Below, piece after piece: positions 35,946-49,859 of a stretch of DNA of 64,000 nt. Positions within the stretch are counted from its first letter, which is position 1; each line of letters opens with the position of its first letter. Made by a program: the position numbers and the translations under genes. Location: contig CM048650.1 in the NCBI GenBank assembly GCA_026413185.1, positions 23,088,501 through 23,152,500 on the forward strand, given 5' to 3'. This DNA is from Pueraria montana var. lobata. Its lineage: Eukaryota > Streptophyta > Magnoliopsida > Fabales > Fabaceae. The notes beneath the pieces were generated by a model. That model searched no databases. It had not been told where the DNA came from and worked only from the letters and a program-made list of their open reading frames with translations.

Positions 35946-38900
35946 TGTAACATCCCGAAAATTAAAACCCAATAAGTATGAAAGTGAGAGATTTAATTAG
36001 AAATTTTCTTGTTGGAGAGAATTGTAACACTGTGATTTTTCGTAACGTATATTAAGTGTTTGATAAATACCGTAAAAGGAAATTAAATTAATTCATAGTG
36101 TTATTGTGAGATTTTTGGGACTTTTACGTAAGTTCCGTAAGTTGTAGAAAAAAAAAAATAATGGAAGGGGGTGTTCTTAGAGGAAAGGTATCTGCAAATA
36201 GAAAAGTTTCAAAATTTGCCCAAATAAAACCGTGATCAACCTTCTTTCTTTCTGATTCTCTTCATTTTTGCTTTCTCTTCCCCGAAACCCTCTGCTCTCT
36301 CTCCTTCTCTCTGCATCTTCTCTCTAATATTTGAGCCTCCAAATCAAAGTTTCTACCGATTAAAATTGGATATATCATAGAGGGAGACTAGAGCTTCAAA
36401 ACCAACCGATTGGATTTCGATTTCATCGAGGTATGTAGGGGTTTCTTTTTTTTTCCTAAGCTATTTCCTTATTTTCTTGTTAAATATGGATTGTGGCTGT
36501 TGTTGATGGTCTGTAAATAATTTTGAAAACCCGAAATAAGCTACTTGAGATTTGGGTCCTGTGACTGTCTGGATTTTTCGTCTCGGTTTTCGTGCAGGTT
36601 TTTGAGGATGTAAATACATTTTCTTATGTTTTGATGCCTCTGGATATCATGGTATTTTTTTCAGAATTGTTTGAGCACTGTAACTATTTTTACCGGAATT
36701 ATTTTTAAAAAACTGTTGATTCTGAGAATGAGACTGTTTTGATTTTTACAAGAATTTTGGGACATGATTTTGGAAAACTGGAACCATGAGTTCATTTTAT
36801 GCATCATGAGGGTCATCTCTGAATTTTTCTAAGGTCAGAAAAGCCTGGGAAGTATTTTTAGTGATTTAATGTTGGAAAAACCAAAAAGCTGGACAGTAGA
36901 GACATTAAATGTAGAAAATTACTTTTTGTGAGAATTTGGTCTTGAGAAAATTTAGTAATACTTTTTTGACCATGTGGAATATCCATGGATTTTCTCAGAA
37001 TTTTGTAAGTACCTTTTGTAATTAATTACATTTTCTTATTGAAAACTGTGTTCTGGAGAAATAATGATTTGGAAATTCAAAAAAAGTATTTTTGGTGGAT
37101 TTTTGGTACTGAGGAAATTATATGTGATGGTTCACATGTTGGAGATATTCTCTGTAAAATTTCACATAAAACGAATTTGATATGCTATTTTCTAAAAATA
37201 TGGAATTGTGTTTGACAGAGTATGTCCAGCCACTGTTTTTAATTCAAAAATAATATTTGTGGGTTGAATTTTCGTGAGATAAATTTATATGATGAAATAT
37301 GAATGATTTATAGTTTCTCTGTAAAATCTCATGAAATTTCAAATTGATATGATGCATCAAATAATTTTTGGTGTGTGTGTACAGCTCTATGTGTCCACAT
37401 GAAATTTAATTATATTAATTGTGTATTTGGTTTTAATGCCTTTAATTGTACTTGTTAAGGAATAATTTCACCTAAAAAGGGAAGTTTCCATAGAAATATG
37501 AATACAATGATTTGTGATGATTGAGTTTGAGTTATTGGATTATTGGTTATTAATGATTGTTCTGTTATTAATTGTGAATTGGAGACCGGGAGGAATGTGA
37601 TCATCGGGCAAAGAGTGCTGGAATTTGTTGTGCATGTGAATTGCTTGTATCAGTGATATCTTATATTCAGAGAGAAATATTTGGGAGAAAAATCCTAAAA
37701 TTTAAAGAAGACAAAGGAGAAAAGGAGAAAAAAGATTCAAGGTAAGGGAAGCTTCCTTGTGATTTATATTTTTAGTTTAAGTGTGGTTGAGAGTTAGGGG
37801 GCTCAATCACATATAGCATGCCTGCCCCTTTTGCTGTTTATGTTGAGTTGATTGGTGGTTGAATTTAAAATTGATGAAAAATGGGTATTTGATTCTCCTG
37901 GCAGTGGCTGTGTGAGTGTGTATGGACTGATTGTTTTTGTTTTTGATTCTCTAAATTACTTGGAAAGGCTCCTAAAACAAAGGAGACCATGCCCAAATTT
38001 TCTTGAAATTGATTTTGGGTTTTAATATAATTGATATTAGAAGCTTGAAATAATTGTTTGGAACCATGTTTGATTGATTGGATGATATGTTGTGATGGAT
38101 TGAAATTTATTGGTTGGTTTGTTGTTGGATTGAAATTGCTTGATTTGGCTTGATTGTGTTGTGAATGATGTTGAAAATTGTTGAATGTTTATATTTTTGT
38201 AGGTGATTGTTTAAAATTACTTATTTAATTGTGATTATTAACATATTGCATATGCATGAGTCTTTTTGGGGGATTTATAAAGATTCAAGTGAAAAATAAT
38301 TGATGTTGGCTAACCGGGACTGCGGTAGCCATGAAATGAAAAAAAAGAAAAGAAAGGAAAAGAAAGAAAAGAAAAGAAAAGAAAGAAAAGAAAGAATAAA
38401 TGTTGACTAACCGGGACTGCGGTAGTCATGAGAAACAAGTTGATATATGAGAAATGATTTTGTTGACTAACCGGGACTGCGGTAGTCATGAGAAACAAGT
38501 TGATATATGAGAAATGATTTTGTTGACTAACCGAGACTGCGGTAGTCATGTGAAATGAATATGATTTGATAATTGAATCTTTGGGGTGAGCAGAATAAGT
38601 TAGACAGGGCTTTATAGTCTGTGATTATATAGTCTGTGGGGTGAAGGATATTGGCAATTCCATATGTGGCTGTAATCTGGACAGAGATGCGGTCGTGGTG
38701 GCCTTCCGGGTATCCTGATCTCCTAATTCTGTTTAGTTTATTCGCGTTTAGTAGGGGCTGATAGCTGAATTGCAGTATGTAATGGTAGGCCAGTTACTTA
38801 CTAAACACTCAAAGGGGAAGTCTCCATGGAGCAGGGTCAAAATGATTTTGAGTCAAAACTGCATTTGCATAAATCATACTGCAATTGTTTTAATTGTGTG

Positions 38901-39542
38901 ACTTATGATGTTATGACTCATTGTGATTAGTGGTGATGGTGTATGTGGTTGATCTTGTTGATGATTCATGTTATAAATATGTTTATGAACTAAGTTTTGT
39001 ATAACATTTTCAGTTATTATATATAGTATTTTGAAGTATACAAAATCTAGTTTTTCGTCCTTTTCCTTAACAATTGGAAATTCACTTACTTTCTTATATG
39101 TATAGTTTTGTTTGGTAAGCTTACCCTTGCAATGTTTGCACATGTGGTTCGTGCCTGTGATGATCTCGGACATCGTGTTCGGGGGAGCAGATGGTTTTTA
39201 GGTGGATCTTTCTCTTGGAGAGTTTGTGGATAGAGCATACGAGGGATTGAAGACATTATCATTTCTTTCCATTTCTTTGTTTGGTCTTATGTATAAAATG
39301 AACCAGTTAGGGGTATTATGTATTTATCATGTGAAAAGATGTATGTACACATAGTTTTATTTAGTTAAGTTTTGTAGAAGAGATATTTATAAATTAAGCT
39401 TTAAATTTTATCTGTCAGTTTTGGGAATCGCGAAAAAAAAAATTATCCAATATTTTATCAATAAACTAATTAGAGAGTTTTTAAAATTTAATGAAATAAA
39501 ATCTTTAGTATAACAAATCTGTAACAAAGACGGGTCGTTACA
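35946..39542 (+). repeat. 3' LTR of the LARD-like element
   Basis: 3,597 bp, identical in length to the 5' LTR, with five substitutions noticed (36829, 37259, 37481, 38356, 39526), giving about 99.9 percent identity. Followed by the second copy of the ctatg target duplication. Confidence 0.95.
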
Positions 39543-41158
39543 CTATGCAAACTCAATTTACAAACACCGAGCAGGTATAAATGACCATTTCATTTTTTAT
39601 TTCCTAGTTGAGAAATTTGTTTTCAATTTAGCAATTTAATTCATATAGGCAACAAAATATCTTTCAGCTATGCATGCTTAATTGTAATAGGAAATTAGAA
39701 GATATTGTAGTTTTCTGCTTGTTATATGATTGATGGATTTTATGGTACTCACACACTAGACAATATGTATTGGTTTGAGTGGAAGAAAACTCGGATCATT
39801 TAGGTATGCATTGAATGTGTGTAGATATGAACAAATATTAATGGAAGATGCCCTTGCATTTGGAATTTAAAGGTGTGTTTGGGAGTGATATTTTAGAAAA
39901 AAAAAATAAAAGGGAAGGGAAATTTTCAATTCTATTCAAATATTATTTAATTTAATATTTTTAAAATAAATTAAATAAAATGATAAATTAGTATGCATTT
40001 AGTGTCTTAATTATTGTTATAAAAACCAATTGGTTGAATTGGTTTGATTGGAAACCAATGATATAATTTGTTCAAATTCATTGTTAGATTGAAAATGTTA
40101 CAGACCGGTGCAACCCACTAGTTTTTTGACTGGTGACTTATCCAATCGAACCAGTCAAGTTGAATTAGTGACCTGACAAGGTTTTTAGTTAACTAGTTTT
40201 TTGTCAATTTTTTTTGGGAATTTTTTAGGTGTAGTATATATTTTTTATAGTTAACTATTTTTATTTTTTTTAGGATTTTCTTAATATATATTGGTTCATG
40301 CGTTTTGGCTAATGATGCATTAATTCGACCAATGACTCACTGGTATAGTGTATTGACTGAGTTGATAACCAACTTGTTAGTTTTAAAAAAAACATGTTAC
40401 TTTTCAAAAAAACTATATATATGTTAAACGAATGGCAATTTATTGTGTTGAAACCAACTCAAACATATTTGCGCATGTTATTTACTTCATACCATTGAAT
40501 GATTCTAAAATTGTGATTTTTGTTATGTTTTATAACCTTTTACATAATGTTTTGTTTTAGGCTCTGCAACAAGGAGTATCGAACTTTCATCTTAATTCGG
40601 ATGAAATAATGGAAGAGTCATCATCGAGTAATGATATGGAATGGTCCCCCATGGAAATTGAATTCCTAAACATTCAGCAGGTGTATGGTCATTTTGTTTT
40701 TTTTTAATTAACAACTTTTTAGTTCTAAAAAAGTAAATAAAAATCCAATAAAAAAATTATTGTCTAAACCCTAAACAGAAAAAAAACATATATATTTGTA
40801 AATGTTGTCTACTTCATAAAATTTAATGCTTTTAAAACTGCGATTTTCATTATTTTTATAACATTTTCCTTTGTTTTAGACTCTGCAGCAAGGAGTATTG
40901 GGTGTTCGTCCTAACTCGAATGAAATAGGAGAGTCTTTTACGAGGAATGTTAGGGTAGGTTATGATACACATAAACACATAAAGAGATTATTATATACTT
41001 TTCTCTTAATCCTATTAACTCACTTTATCTATCTATCTATCTATCTATTTTTTGTGTGAATGGTTCTATTTCAAAACTCAAGTAACAAATTTTTATGATA
41101 AATTTCTTTTAATTAGAGGAGAATAACATATGAGGACTCGCTTTATTCAACAAGTTAA

Positions 41159-43882
41159 GTTACTAGAAACCCTTCCTTACCAAGGTAAACTTAGTTGGAT
41201 TTCTCAACTAGAACATGGAACATGGACACATTTTGATATTTTTAATATTTTAATAATGGCACACACACACACACTAATTACGATCTTCCCCATTTATTGG
41301 TTTCTTTACAAAATGAACCCATCATCAATGTAGTTTCACAATAGACCAAATTTATGATTCATCATATGCTATGCATGAATTACTTGTGGACTCCCATTTA
41401 AGGTTGTTTATCCTTCAGAACAAACATGATATTATTTTTTATTATATTCTATTTTATTATTTGAAATATATGTATGCTTGAGATTTTTGTTGTGTATGAT
41501 ATTGTAAGAACATGAAGTGCAAGACCTTAATTGCTTAATTTGTGTGCTTATGTGTATATATTCATGTCATCAGGTAATGGCAATGGGTTTGGTATGAATT
41601 GAACACATGCAATGCCTTTGCCGGGATAAGGGAGTTGAAAATCATATATGCTATATAAGTCATGATAATTCAGACAATTATGAGAATTTTGAGATTTCAA
41701 TAAGCTTTTCTAAGCACTCTTGATAGTTAATAATTCTTAGAACTTGGCACTCCGATGTGTATTCAGAGATTCTCTTTATTAAAATTTGTATGCTGATTTC
41801 ATGGTTGACTTCACTTTGATTATTGAATCTATTTGGAACCTTATATTGATCAATTGATTAAACAAATTAATCAAGCACTTTTCCATAAATTTTTATTGCA
41901 TGAAAGTTTATTCATAAACATGATTATGGAGCATATGAAATATGTTAAAAGAGTTTTTTTTTTGTCTATAATCATAAATATCCTTTATGTAAAATAATAT
42001 GGTAGAAAAAGTTTTACTGAAAGGCATCGATGTAAATTTAATTTGTAGCATTAAATGTTACATTTTCTAATAAAATATTTTCATTTTTTATTTCTTAACT
42101 ATTATACTAAGGGACAATGGTTAGCAAAAGTATAATATGCTATGTTTGACTTTATTTTTCTTTACTAGTTATTATAAAATTAAAACTTAAAATGAGAGTT
42201 TTGAAAATGAAAATAGTGAACATGTTTGGTAGCTTTAACTTAAAAACTCTTTTTAAACTAAAAGCTCTATTTTATTATTTCACATTGATTAGTTAAGGAT
42301 AAGAAAGAGAAAGATATTAAAAAATACAACTTATTTTTAAAAGCTATTTCACACAGCTTTTTTTTATTAGAAAAACTACTTCCCCCCTATTCTTTTATAA
42401 AAAATAAGTTCTCTTTTTTTTTTTTAAGATGTGTGGGTAATCTTCTCTTTTTAAGTAATAAACAAAAAAAACAAAAAAAAATTGGGTCAAGCACTATCCA
42501 AAATGGTTTTTATCAAGTTTTTATTATATCTTATTCATATTCACATAAATAACCAATATTGATTGACACAAATTGTAGTGGCTTGTGTTCCTTAATCAAG
42601 TGGTTTAAGGTTCGAATCCTAGCATTGGATATGGAATAAACCATGATAGGAGGGGAAATATTCATCTTGTGTGCGGTCACATTTTATTTATATTTGACTT
42701 AATTATATTTTTTAGAAATTGATTTTCTTAGACTAGATTCATTCGTTAAATAAACAATTTTACTCGTACATTTCGTTTAAATATATAGATACAAAATTTA
42801 TATACTTATTTTTATTTAACCAACATAGTCTAGTCTAAAAAAAACTAAACAAAATAAAGTTAACAAACCTAATTCAATAGAAGCTAGACACTTATTTGTA
42901 TGAGTCGATTCTTATGACAACTTTATCACTAAAAAATATATATTATAAATAATGTATAACTTATACATAAAAAATTCAAAATCTTTTTGATTATTTAGGG
43001 TAATTGCGAATTTTTATATTTTAGTTTTTATAGATGCAAATTTTAAAACAAAACGTGTTCAACTAAAATGTAGTTGAATTGTTTTTTAATCAAACTTTGT
43101 CTATAGACCTAACTTGTTAAATCAATGCATAATGTTTCTTTATTTGCTAAAATCAAATTCAACAAGTAAAAAAAAAAGACTAAAACTCAATAAATTCACA
43201 AAAACAAAAATAAAATAAGTTGGTAGCTTTAGGGGTGTTCACGAGTCAATTTGGATTAGGTTTGATGAAACTTGTTACTCGCACCAATTAAAATAATTTG
43301 AGTTGAATTGAGTCAATTCTATGTAATTTTTTTATTAGACCGGAATCGAACTGACCCGATCAAGAATAAGTTGGGTTGGGTCTTTGGATTAAAATTTTTT
43401 TAAATTTTATGAAAAATTGTAAATTTTTTTTACCATTTTAAGAAATTTTTGTGGGAATAAAATTGAAAAAAAAATGTTATTCCACTGAATATAACCACAA
43501 CAAATATGGTTCTCCATAAATTCAAATAATTGTATAAGACTTTTTTTCCTTTTTTCTTTAAGTTAATTTTTTCTTAGAATATGCATTTTGATATTTGTTC
43601 TTTGGCTGCACAAATAAACATTGTACACTTGAATCATACACTTCGACTATTTTTTAAGACATGACTTATTTGGGCGATGCTTATTGTTTTAAAAATGCCT
43701 TGTTGATATCAGCATAACACATAACTAAAGCACGATATCTAAGAAAAAATAATCAAAATACAACAAATTAAGCCATTAACCAAATCAACGTAGCAAGAAA
43801 TGAGAAATCTAATATTAGTGAGAGGTTGAAATCATAGACTTGTTGTGTGTTTTTTACCGTCTTCTCATTTTTTATTTTAAGA
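41159..43882. other. Gene 3' flank and AT-rich spacer, unit 2
   Basis: Equivalent to 9418-12146. It contains a short CA repeat near 41260 and the box B-like motif at 42609; no gene seen. Confidence 0.6.
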
Positions 43883-44554
43883 TGTTATATAAGAAAAAAT
43901 ATATAAATTATACCTGAGGGGTATTCGGCTGTATAATTAGCCGAATACCCTTTTTACCGGAGAAGCATTCGGCTATACAATTAGCCGAATGCCCTCCACA
44001 ACAGACGAGTATTTGGGGAGAAGATTAGCCGAATACTTTGTCGAATACCTTCCAAAACATCTATTTCGTTAAAGCTCAGTCGAATGCCCTTCACCCTGGA
44101 GGGGTATTCAGCAATCACGGTAACTAAAATAGGCAATGGGCTGAATTACCGAATACACATGCCTGGGTATTCGGCATTATAATAACTAAACACCTTGAAG
44201 AGTATTCAGGCAAGATAAATTCTACTAAAAATATATTATTAAGGGGACAATTAAAGATTAGAAGGTAATTAAGCAATCTTAATTAATGATAATAAGTCGT
44301 CAAGATGATCAGGGCCCATAAAGTCCAAGGCGCATCAAGGTAAGTATAAAAAGGGGTACGATCCTCGAAGTATGGTAACTTCTGACACTAATTTATTACC
44401 CTTATTAAATGCTGAGTCGAAAGTTGACTTGAACGTTGGAGTTCCTTTTGCAGGTACCCACCCCTCGTTCACATAATAGGATTTGGATACTGGTGGAAGA
44501 GCTCGGACCGAAGATATCAGTAGGAGATTACGTTGTTACCCTCAGACAGGAACA
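43883..44554 (+). repeat. 5' LTR of the Tat-lineage element, unit 2
   Basis: Same inferred LTR as unit 1 at identical length (672 bp). The palindromes are retained at 43919-43950 and 43965-43992. Confidence 0.55.
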
Positions 44555-44829
44555 TTTTAGAGCCCATCATGGGGCCTTGGTAAAACTTATCCCACGGCCC
44601 CTCAAGGAATGGTTACTACTCGGGGTCACACACACATGGATATACCCGGATCATTAGCACCAGGCATGCAACAAGGCGCAGAGGGATGGCATCACATTGA
44701 TGAAAATGCGGTGCACGTAGAAGATCAAACAAGTTTGTCTTTAGAGTTAAGGCAATTAAGAGCTGATCTATCAGTAATGTGAAAGCAACACGCTCAGGGA
44801 TATCGGCCCTCCGTTAGGAGAACGCTAAG

Positions 44830-45987
44830 TTGAAAAGTTTGAATCGGTCTTGGAAGCCCGAAGACCAATCACCTGGCCGACAACATAAAGGCGAGTCCAC
44901 GACGAATCTCAGCATCCAGGGGGTGATACATCGAGTCTTAACCTTTATCGCCAACACTCAATCACACACTTGCAGACATCCTTTCGTTTCAAGAATTATG
45001 GAAACTGCTCTCCCCCCAAGCTGGAAAAGCCTCAGATTGGACCGATATGATGGTAGTACTGACCCAGATGAGCACATAGACGTCTATGTGACTCAAGTTG
45101 GTCTCTATACCACCGAAGATGCTATCCTGTGTAGGGTATTTCCCATTTCCTTGAAGGGACAAGCCCTTATTGACAACTTCGAAACACTTACTGCTAGATT
45201 CGAAACTCAGTTTACAACAAGCAGACCCCATCACTTGACTTCGGTTGCGCTCGTGAACATTTGGTAGGAAAAGAGGGAATCTCTTCGGAGTTACATGGAA
45301 AGGTTCAACAAAGTTTCCTTAAACATCCGTAACATGGACCCAGCGGTGGCCATGCATCACTTGGTGATGACCTTTCGGCCAACAGCTTTCGTCAATAGTC
45401 TTTGTAAGAAACCTGCACTCGACATGGATGACCTTCGACGAAGAGCAGCAAAGTACATGCAGATGGAGGAGTTGGTAGAGTATTGGAACCATGTACAGGC
45501 GGAACCCAATACAGGAAAGAAAGAAAATGAAAGAGATAATCAGGGGTAGGGAAAAGATAAATTTTTATAAGGATCGGGAGTATCGATGCCCTCAATAACG
45601 ACCTATACTCCACTTAACACTAGCCGCTCCCGGATACTTGAGCAAGCTCTTGCAACCGAAATATTGGCTGTGCCAAAAAGAACTAACTCCCCTCCTAAGG
45701 TAGACTATAACAAGCAATGTCGATACCATCACAACAGAGGCCATTCCATCGAAGAGTGTGCTGCCCTCGAGGACAAGATTGAGGACCTCATCAAGATGGA
45801 ACACCTCAAAGACTTCGTTCATAATCCCAGAGCCGAAAAGTCTCAATACTCGAGGTACAAGAAGACGATAGAGCTTACAAGAGAGATAGGGAACAAGACC
45901 GAGATCGTGATAGAAGGGTGGAAAGGTAAAGGAGCAGGTCTCGGGAGTGACAAGAAGCGAAACCCCATGAGCATCATCGCAGAGTGA
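44830..45987 (+). pseudogene. Gag remnant of the Tat-lineage element, unit 2
   Basis: Same frame and same two in-frame stops as the unit 1 gag remnant, with scattered substitutions (for example ESLRSYMERF instead of ESLRSFMERF). Shared stops show that decay preceded the tandem duplication. Confidence 0.75.
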
Positions 45988-47085
45988 TCAACACTATTAC
46001 GGGAGGATTCGCTGGTGAAGGGTGCACTTCTTCGGCAAGAAAGAGACATCTCCATCTCGTACGATCGGTCAACATGATAGCGATAGTTAGCAAATTGAAA
46101 ATGCCACCTATCACATTCATAGACGCAGACTTCCAGGGATTCGACCCCGTACAAGATGATCCGATGGTCATCAGCGTGGACATAGCAGATTGCATAGTCC
46201 AGAAAACTCTGGTGGATCAAGGAAGCTCCACGGACATTTTGTATTGGAACACCTTCAAGCAATTATACATACCGGAGGGGAAGCTTATGCCCTATGAGGA
46301 ACCCCTTGTTGGATTCTCAGGAGAGAGGGTTAACACTAGGGGATGTATTGATTTTTAATACAACGTTTGGATACAGGGAAAAGGAGTGGAGGACTATCAA
46401 AGTTAGGTACATCGTGGTACATGCTAACATATCGTATAACATACTACTTGGACGACCGTCTTTAATTGCTCTAGGAGCCATAGTTTCCACCCCACATCTT
46501 GCCATGAAGTTCCCTTCTAGCCAAGGAACAGTAATTACGGTTAATGCTGACCAAAAATCAGCTAAGAAGTGTTACCTAGCTAGCCTCAAAGTCACTCAGT
46601 CAAAGGAAAATGAGTAGAAGTTAGTAAACATGGTTTCGGCAGCTGAACCGGTGGCCCAACCCTTGGATCTCGATCCCAGGATCGACGAAGATAAACGGGC
46701 CGAACCAAACGAAGAAACCTATGCATTCCAGATTAGTGAGATAAAAAGCCAAGTCACTTACCTCGGTAGCAATTTAATGGAAAATGATCGACTTCAAATT
46801 TAAAGCGTAATCGGGCAAAATATCAACTTGATTGCTTGGAAAGCCTCGGACATGCCGGGCATCGACCCAAATTTCCACTGTCATCAGTTGGCCATATACC
46901 GAGAGGCTAGGCCGATAGCCTAGAAAAAGAGAAAGACGGGGGATGAAAGGCGAAAGGCGGTGGCAGAAGAAGTAACAAAATTAATAGCAGCTAATTTCCT
47001 CCGAGAAGTCAGGTACACCACTTGGTTAGCCAATGTGGTAATGGTGAAAAAATCGAATGGTAAATGGCAAATGTGTACAGATTAC
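45984..47085 (+). pseudogene. Protease and N-terminal reverse transcriptase remnant, unit 2
   Basis: Copy of the unit 1 remnant with the same frameshifts and stops, plus an extra TAG at about 46615-46617 after the protease. It ends at the same LTR junction. Confidence 0.8.
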
Positions 47086-48461
47086 TGATCATGTTTTGGC
47101 ATGTGAACCAATCGCACAAGTAACGACAAGTATTTAAATCGTCTCCCAAAGTACTTGTGTAATATTAAGCAAAATTGCTCATAATTTATAAACAAAGGCT
47201 AAAGAATGGAAAAATAAATTGGCATTTGATGTAAGATAAAGTTACGGTCAAGTGAATGTAAAACTAGGAATTAAAAAGGACTTGAAATCTTTTTGGGATA
47301 ATTTTTTACGACCCTACTAATGCACTAAAGTGAAATTTCAACAATTATGATAAAAACATGCCCGGGGTTGGATTTCATGCCACTTTCCTTTACTTATATA
47401 AATGATAATTAATAACATTCAATTTAATCAATCATTCATCAATCATAAATATCACTAAAGCGCTAATTCCTTAGCGGTTAGAGTCTAACTCTCATTATTA
47501 TCCCCTAATTCCCTAGTGAGAATAATAATGAAAATTTCATTAAGCATATGGTCTAACAAGATGACTAATGGTTGATACACCATCCCTAATCTCATTATAG
47601 GTCTAGGTTTTTAGCAACATTTTCCAATGAGTAAAATCCCAAAAGCAAGTGGTTGATCAATCCACAAGAAGAAGATAAAGCAAGAGAGTGAAATAAAAGA
47701 TTGAGAAAATGAATATATATTAAAATATCAAAGTAGATACAAGAGGAAGAGTGACATTACATCCAACCCCAAACACAAGGGGAGTTTAGCTACTCACAGA
47801 CATTAGAAGCTCAACAAAAATGAAGAAGGAAAGCAAAAGCTTGAAAGGAGAGCCATGGAAGATGCCTTCACAGCAGCTCCCAATTCAAAATATAGTGTTT
47901 TTTTATCTGATATATCCTTTGGAACAAGGAATTCGTGCCTTAAATAGGGCCTGACATGTGCCTCTTTAACACCCACGTGAAACACTCACGCTTAAGCGCC
48001 AGGGATAGCTCGCTTAAGCATGAGAGGTGTTGAAGACCTGATGCTCAGGACAATTGTCGCTTAAGCGCGATATATGCGACGCTTAAGCACGACAACACCG
48101 AGATAAATACTTCCAAGGGCCTCTCGCTTAAGCGCTAGAAAAGGGGCTCTTAAGCGAGGCTTGCACAGCACCCAGACAACCTCAAGACTTCTCGCTTAAG
48201 TGAGGCTGGGAGCTCGCTTAAGCGCCGACCATTCTTCAACTTGAACAAAACTTGAGCTTCAATACACTAGTCACGTGACTCCTCTAGCTTCTACATGAAA
48301 AGAGAACTAATTAGATGAAAATTTAACTACTTAACTATTCTACAACTAATGTAGTTTAATTACAAATAATTTAAGAAAAATGAGACTTAACAAAGTTATA
48401 AAGCTTGGGTTATTAAGATAATTGCCTTGAGTTTTTATCAAAAAATTAAGTCAAAAAGGCA
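47086..48461 (-). repeat. 3' LTR of the Athila-like element, unit 2
   Basis: Same inferred LTR, 1,376 bp. The CTTAAG array is at 47989-48227. The length difference comes mainly from the altered segment near 47590. Confidence 0.6.
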
Positions 48462-49093
48462 ATTATAAAAATACCCCAAACTTGAACTTTTGCTTGTCCT
48501 CAAGCAAATCACAGATCGAATTAAAAACCAAACTTGCAACTAAAAGCTAAGTCACATGGCTGTCAAAAGAAGGAAAGCTTGTCAACACACCAATGCATGC
48601 TCAAAATCTTCAACAATTGTTCAACGATCTACATTTCTCACAAAATCATACACAAGGTGCCCACAGAAAAGATCCTAGAAAGTAGCACGAGAGGACAAAA
48701 AAAAGATAAGATAACATGGCAAGACAACACTGAGAAATTCAAGATTGTGCAAGGCTCCTCACAAATGTGTTTCACTCAAAAGTATGCCACAAGGGGTGAG
48801 TGTCTCTCTAAATCCAACACATCGAAACATCACATCAAAACTTTGCTTTTCATCTCAAGATCAATCACAAACTTTCACACACATGCAAAATCACAAGGTC
48901 TTATTAGGTTGTAACTTGGCTGGGTTTGAACAAAACTTGGTTTTTCAGGATATACAAAGGTACCTAGAAGGTTTAAGAGAGCAAACATTATCAACTAAAG
49001 AAGCCAAAAAGTCAATCCTTCTCTTTTTAAGCTTATCCACCAAGACTACCTCCAAACCTTTGCATTGGTGATTATTTTACTTCCAGATTTCAC

Positions 49094-49096
<3 letters not shown>

Positions 49097-49140
<44 letters not shown>
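49097..49140. repeat. (AT)n microsatellite, unit 2
   Basis: About 44 bp of AT dinucleotide in the position equivalent to 17378-17430. Confidence 0.95.
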
Positions 49141-49143
<3 letters not shown>

Positions 49144-49859
49144 TTTTATATCACAAACCCACAACAATCAAATCACACTTGAATTTCAAACACTTTTCCA
49201 CGTAATCCCTTTTCCGACCTTTCTTATACCAAAGTGGTGATGGAGATTACCACCCCAAACTTGTATCAAACCATGTCAATAACAAATGCTCTCTTAACCC
49301 TAAGGTAAGGTGAGTAATTGTTTTTCCAAAAGGCTTAAGGGTTTAATAACAAGAAACATAATCATGCTTGGCTCAAAGGGCTTGCCAGGGACAAATTCAA
49401 TTTTTCATCAAGGATGGCTATTTGACTAAGTGACTTAAAAGAAAATAAATAGGTGCCTTGATCATCTTAAACAAGAATGCAAAAGCTCAAAATTGCGAGA
49501 ATTAAGCAAAATCAAATGTGAAAATCTCAATGGTGGCTCTCAATGTATCAATGAATCGCACAACTTACACGGTTTAAGCAACAATCAATAATTCCCAAGA
49601 GTCATGCCATAATCACTAACCACAATTCAAGTTTCAAGCCATAAATCTATTTACTCATGAGTGCATCCAAAATCTAATTTCAAAAGAAACATGCCAAAAC
49701 ATTTTCCTCATGCACAAGAGCTTTGACAAGCCTTCCAATTAAACCACAAGCCATGAACATCAACAAAAGGTTCAACACATGCATTTAACCTAAAAATAGA
49801 AACTAGACATAAACATAAGTTTGCTGAACAGAACCCTAACAACCACTTGCTTGACAAAA

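Larger units (their letters stand above)
29100..39542 (+). mobile_element. LARD-like LTR retrotransposon (non-autonomous, 10,443 bp)
   Basis: Complete element: TGTAACATCC start, ...GTCGTTACA end, two LTRs of 3,597 bp, a 3,249-bp internal domain, a 5-bp target duplication ctatg (29095-29099 and 39543-39547), a tRNA-Met-type primer site right after the 5' LTR, and a polypurine tract right before the 3' LTR. No gag or pol motif was seen on either strand of the internal domain; the longest open stretches there are about 65 codons. Large LTRs with a non-coding 3-kb interior match the LARD class. The LTR ends and the pre-LTR block ttcagggacgaaattcc resemble chromovirus (Tekay/Del) elements, which may supply the proteins in trans. 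It sits in exon E of gene copy 2 only. Confidence 0.9.
27776..41158 (+). pseudogene. Unknown multi-exon gene, copy 2, disrupted
   Basis: Homologous exons are B remnant 27776-27827, C 28336-28492, D 28799-28905, E split 28988-29099 and 39548-39574, F 40561-40680, G 40880-40954, H 41117-41158. Two lesions break it. A 126-bp deletion (junction 27775/27776) removes the end of the preceding intron, the acceptor and the ATG of exon B. The 10.4-kb LTR element at 29100-39542 lies inside exon E with a 5-bp duplication ctatg. The remaining exons keep their splice sites and reading frame, so inactivation is recent. Exon F differs from the other copies (NDMEW instead of NDREW). Confidence 0.8.
43883..47085 (+). 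mobile_element. Decayed Tat-lineage Ty3/gypsy element, unit 2 (5' part)
   Basis: Copy of 12147-15349 with the same LTR, the same truncation by the Athila-like element, and the same shared stops. It has one extra stop at about 46615 (tag where unit 1 has tac), which postdates the duplication. Confidence 0.8.
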
